DNA from: Dehalococcoidia bacterium
GTDB taxonomy: Bacteria; Chloroflexota; Dehalococcoidia; Lucifugimonadales; Lucifugimonadaceae
Reading direction: 5' to 3'
Assembly (NCBI GenBank): GCA_028285005.1
Contig: JANQQP010000015.1
Location: 1 to 64,000, forward strand
DNA: 64,000 nucleotides
Shown: positions 49,461 to 57,710 of the stretch, piece by piece
Layout of the letters: each line of letters opens with the position of its first letter
How positions within the stretch are numbered: the first letter of the stretch is position 1
Made by a program: the position numbers and the translations under genes
The notes under the pieces: generated by a model
The model's input: only the letters and a program-made list of their open reading frames with translations
The model's database searches: none
What the model was told of the DNA's origin: nothing

Positions 49461-51116
49461 TTAGCCGATCAGCCCTTCCTGCGGCAGCGTCCACGGCGCT
49501 CGGTTCGACATCAGCTTCGGCCGTGGCATGCGCTCGACTGGCACCTCGATCAGCACTGGCTTATCCAGCTTCACCGCATCTGCAACGAGGTCGCCGACAT
49601 CGGTCGGCTGGTCGGCCCGCATTCCGACTACGCCGTAGGCCTCGGCCAGCTTCAGGAAGTCAGGGTTGTGCAGGTCAGCCTCATACTGTCCGCCGAAGTC
49701 CATGTCCAGGTCTCTTGCGACGTTCCCGAATGCGTTGTCATTGAACACCACGGAGACCACGTTGATGCCGTACTTGACCGCCGTCGCAAGCTCGCCGGAG
49801 TAGTACATGAAGCCCCCGTCGCCGGAGATAGAGATCACCGGAAGGTCCGGCCTGCCGACCTTTGCTCCAAGCGCGGTCGGGTACGAGAAGCCCAGGTTGC
49901 CGGAGTAGCCCGAGTCGATGTAGCTCTTCGGGTGATAGACGGGCCAGTGCAGCCGGGAGTAGTAGCCGAGCTGCGTCATGCCAGCCACCAGGATGGCGTC
50001 CTCCGGCGCACCTTCACGGAGCGACTTCAGAATAGAATCCTGCGGCTGGTCCTTCTCCTCGTCCGCAAGGTTGAGGCTCGCCCTGATCTCGGCGACTCGT
50101 TCCGCCGGAGACGGCCGTTGTGAGGCTCCGTTCTTCGCATACTCGGCCTGCAGCGCGGTAAGCGTGCCCTTCGCGTCGCCTACCAGCCCAAGCGTGTTGG
50201 GGAAGATCTGGCCGATCACCGATGGGTCGGCGTCGATGTGGATGAGCTTCGCTCCGCCGCCGGCCGGATTGCGCAGTGAGAATCTTGAGCCGATGACGAT
50301 GACGACATCGGCGTTCTCCATCGCGTCCTTAACCATGCCCGCCGGCCCAAGCGAAGAGCCAAGGCTCAACGGATGCCGGTCGCTGATCGTGCTTTTACCG
50401 CCAGCGGACGTGATCACCGGGATATTCGTCGTCTCGGCAAATGAGACCAGTTCCGCCTCGGCATTCGATCTCGCCACGCCGCCGCCTGCATAGATGATCG
50501 GGCTCTTCGCCTCGGCGATCAGCTTCGCCGCTTCAGCCAGCGTCTCCGCACTCGGCGCTGAACGGTCCTGCGGCGCAGGCTCCTGTAGCTCCACCTCCTC
50601 ACGCTCAACCATCGTCTCGGGCGGCAGCTCGAACTCTACTGGCCTTGGCCTGCCGGTCCTGAGTTGTCGGAACGCCTCGTGCAGACCTCCCGGCACCTCG
50701 TTAGGGCTCAGGACCCGCTTCTGCCACTTCGTCACCGGCTTGATCGTGTCGATCTGGTCGTTCACTTCGTGCAAGCCGCCGAGGTCTTTGCCGATCGTTG
50801 CCCTCGGAATCTGTCCGGCGATCATCAGTACAGGCGATGAGCGGGCGTACGCAGTGCTTAGACCGGCCGCGGCGTTGTAGATTCCCGGGCCGGGCACAAC
50901 CAATGCCACTCCGGGACGTCCGGTGGCGCGAGCGTAGCCGTCCGCCATATACGTCGTCGTCCCCTCGTGGCGAGCGGTGATCATCCTTATGCCCGGCTCT
51001 TCGCGCAGAGCGTCGATGACGCCGTACATCTGCACGCCCGGCAGGCCGAAGATGACATCGACCCCTTCTCTGATCAGGGTCTGCACAACGGCCTGGCCAC
51101 CGCTCATATTCGGCAT
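49461..51116 (-). CDS. Thiamine-diphosphate enzyme, acetolactate synthase-like
   Basis: A 551-aa ThDP-dependent protein of the acetolactate synthase/benzoylformate decarboxylase superfamily. The N-terminal PYR domain has FGLPGVQMYGVIDAL and the catalytic Glu in RHEGTTTYMADGYAR. The central domain has IVIGSRFSLRNPAGG. The PP domain has ISGDGGFMYYSGELATAVKYGINVVSVVFNDN, the ThDP-binding GDG...N motif. No anabolic AHAS small subunit is nearby, so a catabolic 2-oxoacid lyase or decarboxylase is likely. The ATG at 51116 has AGGAG upstream; a GTG at 51182 is the longer alternative. Confidence 0.88.
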   Translation of the reverse strand: MPNMSGGQAVVQTLIREGVDVIFGLPGVQMYGVIDALREEPGIRMITARHEGTTTYMADGYARATGRPGVALVVPGPGIYNAAAGLSTAYARSSPVLMIAGQIPRATIGKDLGGLHEVNDQIDTIKPVTKWQKRVLSPNEVPGGLHEAFRQLRTGRPRPVEFELPPETMVEREEVELQEPAPQDRSAPSAETLAEAAKLIAEAKSPIIYAGGGVARSNAEAELVSFAETTNIPVITSAGGKSTISDRHPLSLGSSLGPAGMVKDAMENADVVIVIGSRFSLRNPAGGGAKLIHIDADPSVIGQIFPNTLGLVGDAKGTLTALQAEYAKNGASQRPSPAERVAEIRASLNLADEEKDQPQDSILKSLREGAPEDAILVAGMTQLGYYSRLHWPVYHPKSYIDSGYSGNLGFSYPTALGAKVGRPDLPVISISGDGGFMYYSGELATAVKYGINVVSVVFNDNAFGNVARDLDMDFGGQYEADLHNPDFLKLAEAYGVVGMRADQPTDVGDLVADAVKLDKPVLIEVPVERMPRPKLMSNRAPWTLPQEGLIG

Positions 51117-51292
51117 GGAAACCTGCTCCTCGGATAACGCAGCCGGGACTTCACTTACTCCCGGGTTCGCTGGATTTCGCACCTGTCAGTCGAACTGACT
51201 GAAGGCGGTCGGTCGGAATGCTGGCAGCGTAGCGGCCGCGAGTTGCCGACGCAAGCAATCACCGTGATCGATGTTGAAGCTGGAGGTGGAGA

Positions 51293-51763
51293 TCAGCGGA
51301 AAATCTGAGTTGGCGCAAGCCACTGGAGCGTGCCCGAGCCCGCCGACTCTAGTTTAAGCAGGGCAGCAGTGCCCGGCCGCACACGGACATAGGCATGTCT
51401 TCCGCCGGTGATCAATCCGGAGATGTATTCGCTGATAGTCGGTTCATGTCCGACCGTAGCCAGCAGGCCGGTTCCGCTCTGAAGGTGATGGTCGACCAAA
51501 CGTGCGTAATCGCCATGAACTATCTCGTCAGACAGCTCCGGCTCAGGCCATCCGGCGACTTCGCGAAGAATCTCGGCGGTCTGCACTGCGCGGACGTACG
51601 GGCTCGAGAGCAGCACATCGGGTATGAGGATTTCGCCCAACTGCTTTGCCGCAATGCGAAACTGCTCAACTCCTTGATCAGAAAGCGGACGCTGGGAGTC
51701 GTCCGGCCACTTGCTAGCGTCGTGATCCTCAGCTTTGCCGTGCCTGATCAGCAGAAGTTTCAT
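51293..51763 (-). CDS. sixA: Phosphohistidine phosphatase SixA-like
   Basis: A 156-aa histidine-phosphatase superfamily protein. LLLIRHGKAED holds the RHG catalytic motif, LSSPYVRAVQTAEIL the second Arg, and TVGHEPTISEY the second His. The small size and RHGKAE match SixA, which dephosphorylates phospho-His in other bacteria. It lies next to the small coiled protein gene. Confidence 0.88.
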   Translation of the reverse strand: MKLLLIRHGKAEDHDASKWPDDSQRPLSDQGVEQFRIAAKQLGEILIPDVLLSSPYVRAVQTAEILREVAGWPEPELSDEIVHGDYARLVDHHLQSGTGLLATVGHEPTISEYISGLITGGRHAYVRVRPGTAALLKLESAGSGTLQWLAPTQIFR

Positions 51764-51794
51764 CGTATTGGGGGTGGCTGAGCTTCTGAAAAGA

Positions 51795-52019
51795 TCAGCC
51801 GGTGTCGCGGTTCGGCTGGTCAGTCTCGCGGGTCTCGTCCGAAGACTCGCCTAATTCTGCCAGGCGCTCCTCTTCATCCAGCCTGGCCAGCTCTTCCTCG
51901 GCCTCCCGTTTGAGCAGGCGGCGGTCCGCCTTTTCCTTCAACACAGCGATACCGATTCCAACCGCTGTGCCGGCCATTCCAACCATCGCCATCAGCGGAG
52001 CCGCTGTCGATCTGCACAT
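51795..52019 (-). CDS. Small membrane-tethered charged protein
   Basis: A 74-aa protein. A short hydrophobic N-terminal stretch (MAMVGMAGTAVGIGIAV) precedes a long charged helix, KEKADRRLLKREAEEELARLDEEERLAEL, probably coiled-coil. The first possible start is the ATG at 52019; 51992 is another. There is no known family. It resembles small phage-shock- or YtxH-like membrane proteins only in general form. Confidence 0.5.
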   Translation of the reverse strand: MCRSTAAPLMAMVGMAGTAVGIGIAVLKEKADRRLLKREAEEELARLDEEERLAELGESSDETRETDQPNRDTG

Positions 52020-52137
52020 TTTGTCGCTGCGAACCTTTGAGGAGCCTGGTGATCTTGAGACGAGTAGCCGAACACGTGCGAATCAGCCGCCATATTCTAC
52101 GCGCAGACCTGCGGCCCACGCAGCGTAATTCGCGCTG

Positions 52138-52935
52138 TTACCGAAGATCGCGCTGCTGAAAGACATAAGCGCCGACGGCAATCGACACGGCACCTACACC
52201 AGCAAGCGCCAGAGCCTGCCAGCCGACGATGCCATTGAGCAGGATGTTGTTGCCGTTGTAGTACCAGAACAGCGAGATGAAACGGGTCCATTCGAGCACG
52301 GCTGCAAGCTGTTGAATAGCGTTGAAGAGCCAGCCCGCCACCAGCACTCCGGTCGTCAATCCGGCCGCATTGCCTCGTCGCCCAGTCGCAGCGCCAATGC
52401 CCGCAGATAGCAGGCCTGCTGCCGCCCCCAGCAGGAACAGGCTGAAGACGATCTGTGCCAGTTTCCACAGGTCGACCAAAAACCCGGCAATCAACGTGCC
52501 GACGAGTATCGAGGCCCAGAGCAACGTGGCGAGTACGGTCAACATTCCCAGCGACTTCTGAGCGATGAGAGAAACCCTGCTGATCGGGTTTGCCAGCAGC
52601 TGGTCCATCGTGTGAGCTTCCTCTTCGCCAGCGATGAGTCCGGACCCACGAACGACGGCGTAGGAGAGCATCAGCAGCGGCGCCAACACGGAGAACGGCT
52701 GTGTGTTGAGGTAGCCCTCAGGTGTTGTGAACTGAAGCGCTCCACCGATCAGCGAGAGGATGAACTCTGGCAGCTCCTCGATGAAGTCTTCGAAGCCAGA
52801 GATATCGCGGATGGTCGGGAATAGAAGCGTCGTGTATAGCGCCGCAGCGATCAGTCCGATGCCGATCCAGAACGTCAGCTTTCGCTGATCGTGCAGTGTC
52901 TTGAGGTAGACATTGCGGAAGTAGACGCCGTTCAA
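52138..52935 (-). CDS. ABC-2 type transporter permease
   Basis: A 265-aa integral membrane protein with about six helices. It has FRNVYLKTLHDQRKLTFWIGIGLIAAALYTTLLFPTI at the N-terminus and VVRGSGLIAGEEEAHTMDQLLANPISRVSL, the hallmark loop of ABC-2 permeases. The last helices end at LALAGVGAVSIAVGAYVFQQRDL. The ATPase gene precedes it with a 4-bp overlap. A drug or lipid exporter role is typical. Confidence 0.88.
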   Translation of the reverse strand: MNGVYFRNVYLKTLHDQRKLTFWIGIGLIAAALYTTLLFPTIRDISGFEDFIEELPEFILSLIGGALQFTTPEGYLNTQPFSVLAPLLMLSYAVVRGSGLIAGEEEAHTMDQLLANPISRVSLIAQKSLGMLTVLATLLWASILVGTLIAGFLVDLWKLAQIVFSLFLLGAAAGLLSAGIGAATGRRGNAAGLTTGVLVAGWLFNAIQQLAAVLEWTRFISLFWYYNGNNILLNGIVGWQALALAGVGAVSIAVGAYVFQQRDLR

Positions 52936-53876
52936 GAGCCTTCACCCTTGGTCTGCACTTCGGTGGCCTCTGAGCCGTCCGCAGCATCGTTGTAGTACGC
53001 CATAAACACCTCGTCGAGCGCCGGTGGTCTGCTCTCCAACGACGTGACGGTGAACCGAGCCGCCGTTTTGACGATTGCGTCGATGCTGTCTGAACTCAGG
53101 AGTGTGATGGTGTCACCGTCGACTTCACCAACCTCCACTCCTTCGATTCGGGAAAAGGCTTCGGCCGCCGAGGCTACCGCACCATCCCCGATTTCGACCG
53201 TTACAGTCGCCCGGGCCCGAGCACGCAAAGCTTCGATGGTCTCGAGGGCCACAAGCTGACCTTCTCTGATGATGCCAACACGGTCACAGACCGCTTCCAC
53301 CTCATGCAGCAGGTGTGACGAGACGAACTGTGTCGCGCCCGTCTCCTTTCGCTCGTTGACCAGCTCCAGGAATTCGGCCTGCAGCAACGGGTCCAGCCCG
53401 CTCGTCGGCTCGTCCAGCACCAGCAGTTCAGGGTTGCCCATGAAGGCCTGCACCAGCCCAACTTTCTGCCTGTTGCCGCGCGATAGCTCGCCGAACTTCC
53501 GGGAGCTATCCAGCCTGAACCGCTCACATAGCGAATCCATATCCTGCGGTTCGGCACCGCCACGGAGATTGATGAAGTATTCGAAGACCTGCTCAGCCGT
53601 CAGGTTTGGGTACGTGATGAAATCGCCCGGCAGATAGCCAGTGCGCCGCCTGATCTCCTGAGAACCTTCATGCGAGTCGAGTCCGAGCACACGAGAGCTA
53701 CCGCGTGTCGGCTTGATGAAGTCGAGGAGCAGGCGAATGGTCGTGCTCTTACCGGCGCCGTTCGGCCCCAGCAGACCGAAGACCTCGCCGGGATAAACCT
53801 CGAGGTTGAGGTCTCGCAGGCCGACAAACTCGCCGTAGAACTTCGTGAGCTGTGTCGTCTCAATGGCGGCTGGCAT
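52932..53876 (-). CDS. ABC transporter ATP-binding protein
   Basis: A 314-aa ATPase. Walker A GPNGAGKSTT near residue 39, the Q loop in GYLPGDF, signature LSRGNRQKVG, Walker B LLVLDEPTSGLDP, and the H loop SSHLLHEVE are all in order. The C-terminal 90 residues, rich in acidic and Val/Thr residues, match the extension typical of ABC-2 exporters of the CcmA/DrrA group. It is coupled to the permease gene and is probably a half of a two-component exporter. Confidence 0.93.
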   Translation of the reverse strand: MPAAIETTQLTKFYGEFVGLRDLNLEVYPGEVFGLLGPNGAGKSTTIRLLLDFIKPTRGSSRVLGLDSHEGSQEIRRRTGYLPGDFITYPNLTAEQVFEYFINLRGGAEPQDMDSLCERFRLDSSRKFGELSRGNRQKVGLVQAFMGNPELLVLDEPTSGLDPLLQAEFLELVNERKETGATQFVSSHLLHEVEAVCDRVGIIREGQLVALETIEALRARARATVTVEIGDGAVASAAEAFSRIEGVEVGEVDGDTITLLSSDSIDAIVKTAARFTVTSLESRPPALDEVFMAYYNDAADGSEATEVQTKGEGS

Positions 53877-53912
53877 TGTTGGGCCCAGCGCGCGGTCGCA
53901 ACGCTTATGCGT

Positions 53913-54671
53913 CTACGCCTGCGCGTACTCCGCGAGCGCCTCTTCCGAAAACTCGGCGTTCGAAAACACCTTCTGCACGTCATCCAACTCCTCAAGCGCG
54001 TCGATCAGCCGCATCGCTTGTCGAGACTTGTCCATGTCCAACTCGACCAGCGACGTCGGCACCATCGCAATCTCGGCGGACTCGATCTTGACGCCTTCGA
54101 TCTTTTCGATCGCTGCCTGCACCTGTGGGAAGCCGTCGAATGGAGCGGTCACACTGATCTGCGAGTCCTCAATGTCGACGTCTTCAGCGCCGGCATCCAC
54201 GATTTCAAGCGCCACCTCTTCGGGGTCCCTGCCCTCGACGAGCACTGCGATCTGACCCTTGGTCTCAAAGTTCCAGGCCACGGCTCCGGACTGAGCCATA
54301 TTGCCGCCGTTGCGAGTTAGCTTGGTGCGAACATCAGTGGCCGAGCGGTTTTTGTTGTCTGTCAGGGTTTGAACAATGATTCCGGTGCCGCCAGGGCCGT
54401 AGCCCTCGTAGGTAATCTCTTCGAGGGCGTTACCGCTGTCGCCCGTGCCCGCGCCGCGCTCGATTGCCCGCTGGATGTTGTCCTTGGGCATGTTGTTGGA
54501 GCGCGCGTTATCCACTGCGAGGCGAAGCCGGAAGTTCATATCCGGGTTGCTATCGCCCGACCTCGCCGCAACCATGATTTCTCGAGAGAGGCGAGTGAAG
54601 AGTTGCCCGCGCTTGGCGTCAGCAGCACCCTTCTTGTGCTTGATCGTGCTCCACTTTGAATGACCTGACAT
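53913..54671 (-). CDS. YebC/PmpR-family transcriptional or translational regulator
   Basis: A 252-aa protein. MSGHSKWSTIKHKKGAADAKRGQLFTRLSREI is the invariant YebC start, supporting the ATG at 54671 over the longer frame. RLAVDNARSNNMPKDNIQRAIERGAG and VQTLTDNKNRSATDVRTKLTRNGGNM follow. YebC proteins bind DNA, and some resolve ribosome stalling at proline stretches. It lies next to rimM, but the genes do not overlap. Confidence 0.93.
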   Translation of the reverse strand: MSGHSKWSTIKHKKGAADAKRGQLFTRLSREIMVAARSGDSNPDMNFRLRLAVDNARSNNMPKDNIQRAIERGAGTGDSGNALEEITYEGYGPGGTGIIVQTLTDNKNRSATDVRTKLTRNGGNMAQSGAVAWNFETKGQIAVLVEGRDPEEVALEIVDAGAEDVDIEDSQISVTAPFDGFPQVQAAIEKIEGVKIESAEIAMVPTSLVELDMDKSRQAMRLIDALEELDDVQKVFSNAEFSEEALAEYAQA

Positions 54672-54711
54672 CTCTTCCGTTCCCCAGACCTGTTCCGGGT
54701 CGCCAGCGACG

Positions 54712-55284
54712 CTAGCTGTCCCGGTCGTCCTCTTCAGGTTGATCTGCCTCCGCTTCGGGCAGATCAACAGTGATCACTCTCTTAACGGTATCAACTTCTT
54801 TCACCGTGTTCTGAGTCGCCGGTACTAGGATATCTCGCCCATCCTGAGTTGAGACGACGTAGACGTCGTTGGCGCCTGTTTCCATGATGCCAGACAGCGT
54901 GCCGATCGAGCGTCCAGCGGCGTCGATGACGCGAGAGCCGACTAGCTGATAGTGGTAGTAGACGCCTTCGGGAGGCTGCGGCACTGAGGATTCGGGGACT
55001 TCCAGCTCGACTCCTCTCAGGAGATCCGCAGCGTTGCGGTCGGAGACATCTTTGAAATGGACGCTGAAGAGGCCTTTGCGACTTGGCGTCGCCTTTTCTA
55101 CCTCAACTGATCTGTTCCCAGCGATGACGACCGTTCCGGCCCCAAGTCTTGATATGTCGCCCGAGTAGAGCTCCACCTCAAGGCGCCCATCAAGACCGAC
55201 GGCCCGACGGACGCGGCCGATGGCGATTAGCGGGTCCGGCGTTCCGCTTTCAGGGTTTTCGGACACAAGGTCTTCTTCCGGCAA
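54712..55284 (-). CDS. rimM: 16S rRNA processing protein RimM
   Basis: Assists 30S maturation by binding ribosomal protein uS19. It is 190 aa. The N-terminal domain opens IAIGRVRRAVGLDGRLEVELYSGD. The PRC-barrel-like C-domain has GVYYHYQLVGSRVID, ILVPATQNTVKEVD and ITVDLPE. The start is a TTG at 55284. A C-terminal acidic tail is present. Usual neighbours (rpsP, trmD, rplS) are not here. Confidence 0.93.
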   Translation of the reverse strand: MPEEDLVSENPESGTPDPLIAIGRVRRAVGLDGRLEVELYSGDISRLGAGTVVIAGNRSVEVEKATPSRKGLFSVHFKDVSDRNAADLLRGVELEVPESSVPQPPEGVYYHYQLVGSRVIDAAGRSIGTLSGIMETGANDVYVVSTQDGRDILVPATQNTVKEVDTVKRVITVDLPEAEADQPEEDDRDS

Positions 55285-55335
55285 CTGTTAGAACTCCCGA
55301 CTACTGGCGAACGAGGCAACTAGCTTGCTGCAGCG

Positions 55336-56097
55336 CTAGATCAGCGACACGAAGAAGGTGACTATCACCACCAGCACTCCGCCTTGAATGGCGCCCAGGA
55401 TCGCTGGCATCACGAATATTCCGCGGTTTCTCCCGGTGCGCGCAACGCTGAACCACACATACGCTGGCACCAGCATAGCCGCCAGGTATCCGATGCTCAG
55501 CAGGTGCATCCACAGCCTCGCCCATGAGCCAAGGAAAGTGGCAACTTTTGGCAGATCGTTTCCCCAGGAATCGGTCGAGGTGAACGTGGCGCCTGCCCAG
55601 ATCATCGTGTGGATAACCAGCGTGAAGATGATCGCGCCGCCGGTCGCCACGAATAGCCTGGGATGTGAACGGCTACGACTTGTCACGAACACGATGGCCG
55701 TCCATATCGCCACCAGGTGGATCAACGGCCCGCCACCCCAGGTCACGATGCCACCAAAAGTCGAGAACTCTGAGGTCTTCTGCCGCACTGCGACGAACAG
55801 GTAGTCGGGAGCCTGACCGGTGATCAGCAGTCCGGTGATCCAGTGTCCGAATTCGTGCAGAAGGACCACAATGATGACGCCGAACAGCGCCGAGCCAGTG
55901 AGGATCCTGGCCTGCTGACTGCGACCCAAGCTGCGCCCGGCCATGTGCCGGTCAAGTTCGGCGGAAAGGTCCTCGAGGGTCCGGCTTCCGGCCGGTTCGC
56001 CACGCGGAGGCGCCGTGATACGAACGCCCGCGTAGTTCCTGCCCGGTTCGGGAGTTCCAGCAGTTCGCTCGTTCTCGCTTTTCGTGTCTGGGTCCAT
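55336..56097 (-). CDS. M50-like (site-2 protease-type) membrane protein
   Basis: A 253-aa protein from the ATG at 56097. Its soluble N-terminal region of about 65 residues precedes five or so membrane helices. LLHEFGHWITGLL at residues 79-91 carries an HExxH zinc motif (His81, Glu82, His85). The usual second motif (NxxPxxxxDG) is not seen; GGGPLIHLVAIW may be a distant counterpart. It may be an inactive or divergent intramembrane protease. The neighbours give no clue. A frame to 56214 is open but less likely. Confidence 0.65.
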   Translation of the reverse strand: MDPDTKSENERTAGTPEPGRNYAGVRITAPPRGEPAGSRTLEDLSAELDRHMAGRSLGRSQQARILTGSALFGVIIVVLLHEFGHWITGLLITGQAPDYLFVAVRQKTSEFSTFGGIVTWGGGPLIHLVAIWTAIVFVTSRSRSHPRLFVATGGAIIFTLVIHTMIWAGATFTSTDSWGNDLPKVATFLGSWARLWMHLLSIGYLAAMLVPAYVWFSVARTGRNRGIFVMPAILGAIQGGVLVVIVTFFVSLI

Positions 56098-56306
56098 CTG
56101 GCTTTGAAAGGCGACACTCCGCCTAAGGTATTTCCCTGAGTCTAGCCGCGGATACGCAACGCCATCGCCAACGGCTCTACGGATTATTAACCGCAGAACC
56201 ACGGTCAGTAACAAACATTACTTGCCTCCACCCTTACAATGCCGCCCTGTCAACGAAGTCCGACCGATGAGGACTGACCGGAAAGCAGACTGAGGGAACC
56301 GACTAC

Positions 56307-57710
56307 ATGTTTCTGTTCAAATTCCTGGGATTGAAGTGGCTAATTGGCCTCACCGTATTCGGCGTGATAGCCGTCGTCGGTGTAGCCGGGCTCTACCTCG
56401 CGGTCGTTGGTGGTGTCGATATCCCCGGACTGTCCGATGCGTTCAGAGTCGACCCCGAACCGCCGTCTCCCGAGGTTCTCGCAAGGGCCGACGTCGTCGA
56501 GCAGAACATTCGCGACGCGATCGAAGACAACTCTGCCTTCTTCCTTGAGCTTACTGATCAGAACCTTTCCGATCTCCTCGAATCTGAGCTGAGCAGCGAC
56601 GACCGCATCCAGAACCTCGAGGTCGAGATACGCAGCGAAGACGTGGAGGTGAGCGGCGAGCTTGCCGGCCGAATCGGTGTCGGCTTCTCTGGTGTGATCG
56701 GCGTGCTGCTGGAGCAGGGACAGGTCGAGCTGGAATTGAAGTCGGTTAGCCTCAGCTCTCTGCCAACGCCGGGCTTCGTCAAGGACGAGGTACAGCCGTT
56801 CATCGATGAGGTGCTCGACATCAACGAGCGGCTACGCGAATCCGGTGCTACGCAGATCCAGGCGGTGAATCTCGATCCTGGAGTGATCCAGATAGTCGGC
56901 GTCCAGGCTGCCGGTGCGACTGTTGCAGACAGCACGCTGGCGGCGCTGAGGAATGCTGTCGGTTCAGGTGGCGGATCGCCTCAGCCACCTGGTGCGAACG
57001 TGGTGCCGCAGGGCCGGACTGGTAGTGAGTCGGGCAGTCCGCTCTACCTGGCGCTTGGCGACTCACTGGCGGCGAACGTCGGTGTTTCGGACCCCAGGGA
57101 CGGCTATGTATCGCGGTTCCACGGCCACCTTGAGAGAGAGCGAAACGAAACTCTCGGACTCGTCAACCTTGGCATATCCGGCGAATCGACAATCTCGATC
57201 CAGAACGGAACTCAGCTTTCAGACGCTCTGTCGATCCTGAACGGCTCAGATCAAGTGGCGGCGTTGACCATCGACCTCGGAGCCAACGATGTGCTCTCCC
57301 ACCTGGGCTCCGCAGATTGTCTTGAGGGCGAGGCCGGGCCAAGGGCTGCGGCTTGCCAGGCACGTATAGACGCAGCGCTGGATGCATTTAGTCCCAACTT
57401 CCGGGGCATCCTGGCGCAGCTAGATGCAGCGCTGGATGACGGTGCCGAGTTCTACGTGATGACCGTCTACAACCCGTTCGACATGGGCATCGGCCTCCCG
57501 CTTGAGGACTTCTCTTCAGGTGTCGTCGCCGACCTCAATGCTCTGATTAGGGCCGAGGCCGAGACGATTGGTGCGACGGTCGCTGATCCGTTCCCGATCA
57601 TGGCTGACAACGCTGGCGCGTGGACGAACATGCTGGGCGAGGCCGACATTCACCCGAATGCGGAGGGTTACCAGGCACTGGCGTTCTCGCTGGCCGAGGC
57701 GCGAGGCTAG
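56307..57710 (+). CDS. Membrane-anchored SGNH/GDSL hydrolase with N-terminal beta domain
   Basis: A 467-aa protein. One membrane helix lies at about 13-33. Residues 60-215 form a beta-rich region with SDDRIQNLEVEIRSEDVEVSGELAGRIGVG and VELELKSVSLSS. A Gly/Pro linker follows at about 220-240. The C-terminal SGNH hydrolase has Block I ALGDSLAA (Ser253), Block II NLGISGES, Block III LGANDV, and Block V DIHPNAEGY with the Asp/His dyad. It is probably an extracytoplasmic esterase or deacylase of lipid or polysaccharide. The N-domain resembles YpmS/DUF2140-like proteins by eye. It converges on glcF with a shared CTAG. Confidence 0.82.
   Translation: MFLFKFLGLKWLIGLTVFGVIAVVGVAGLYLAVVGGVDIPGLSDAFRVDPEPPSPEVLARADVVEQNIRDAIEDNSAFFLELTDQNLSDLLESELSSDDRIQNLEVEIRSEDVEVSGELAGRIGVGFSGVIGVLLEQGQVELELKSVSLSSLPTPGFVKDEVQPFIDEVLDINERLRESGATQIQAVNLDPGVIQIVGVQAAGATVADSTLAALRNAVGSGGGSPQPPGANVVPQGRTGSESGSPLYLALGDSLAANVGVSDPRDGYVSRFHGHLERERNETLGLVNLGISGESTISIQNGTQLSDALSILNGSDQVAALTIDLGANDVLSHLGSADCLEGEAGPRAAACQARIDAALDAFSPNFRGILAQLDAALDDGAEFYVMTVYNPFDMGIGLPLEDFSSGVVADLNALIRAEAETIGATVADPFPIMADNAGAWTNMLGEADIHPNAEGYQALAFSLAEARG

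Noticed and set aside
53670-54320. 216-aa plus-strand frame
   Set aside because: Antisense to the ABC ATPase and YebC genes, which are both well supported.
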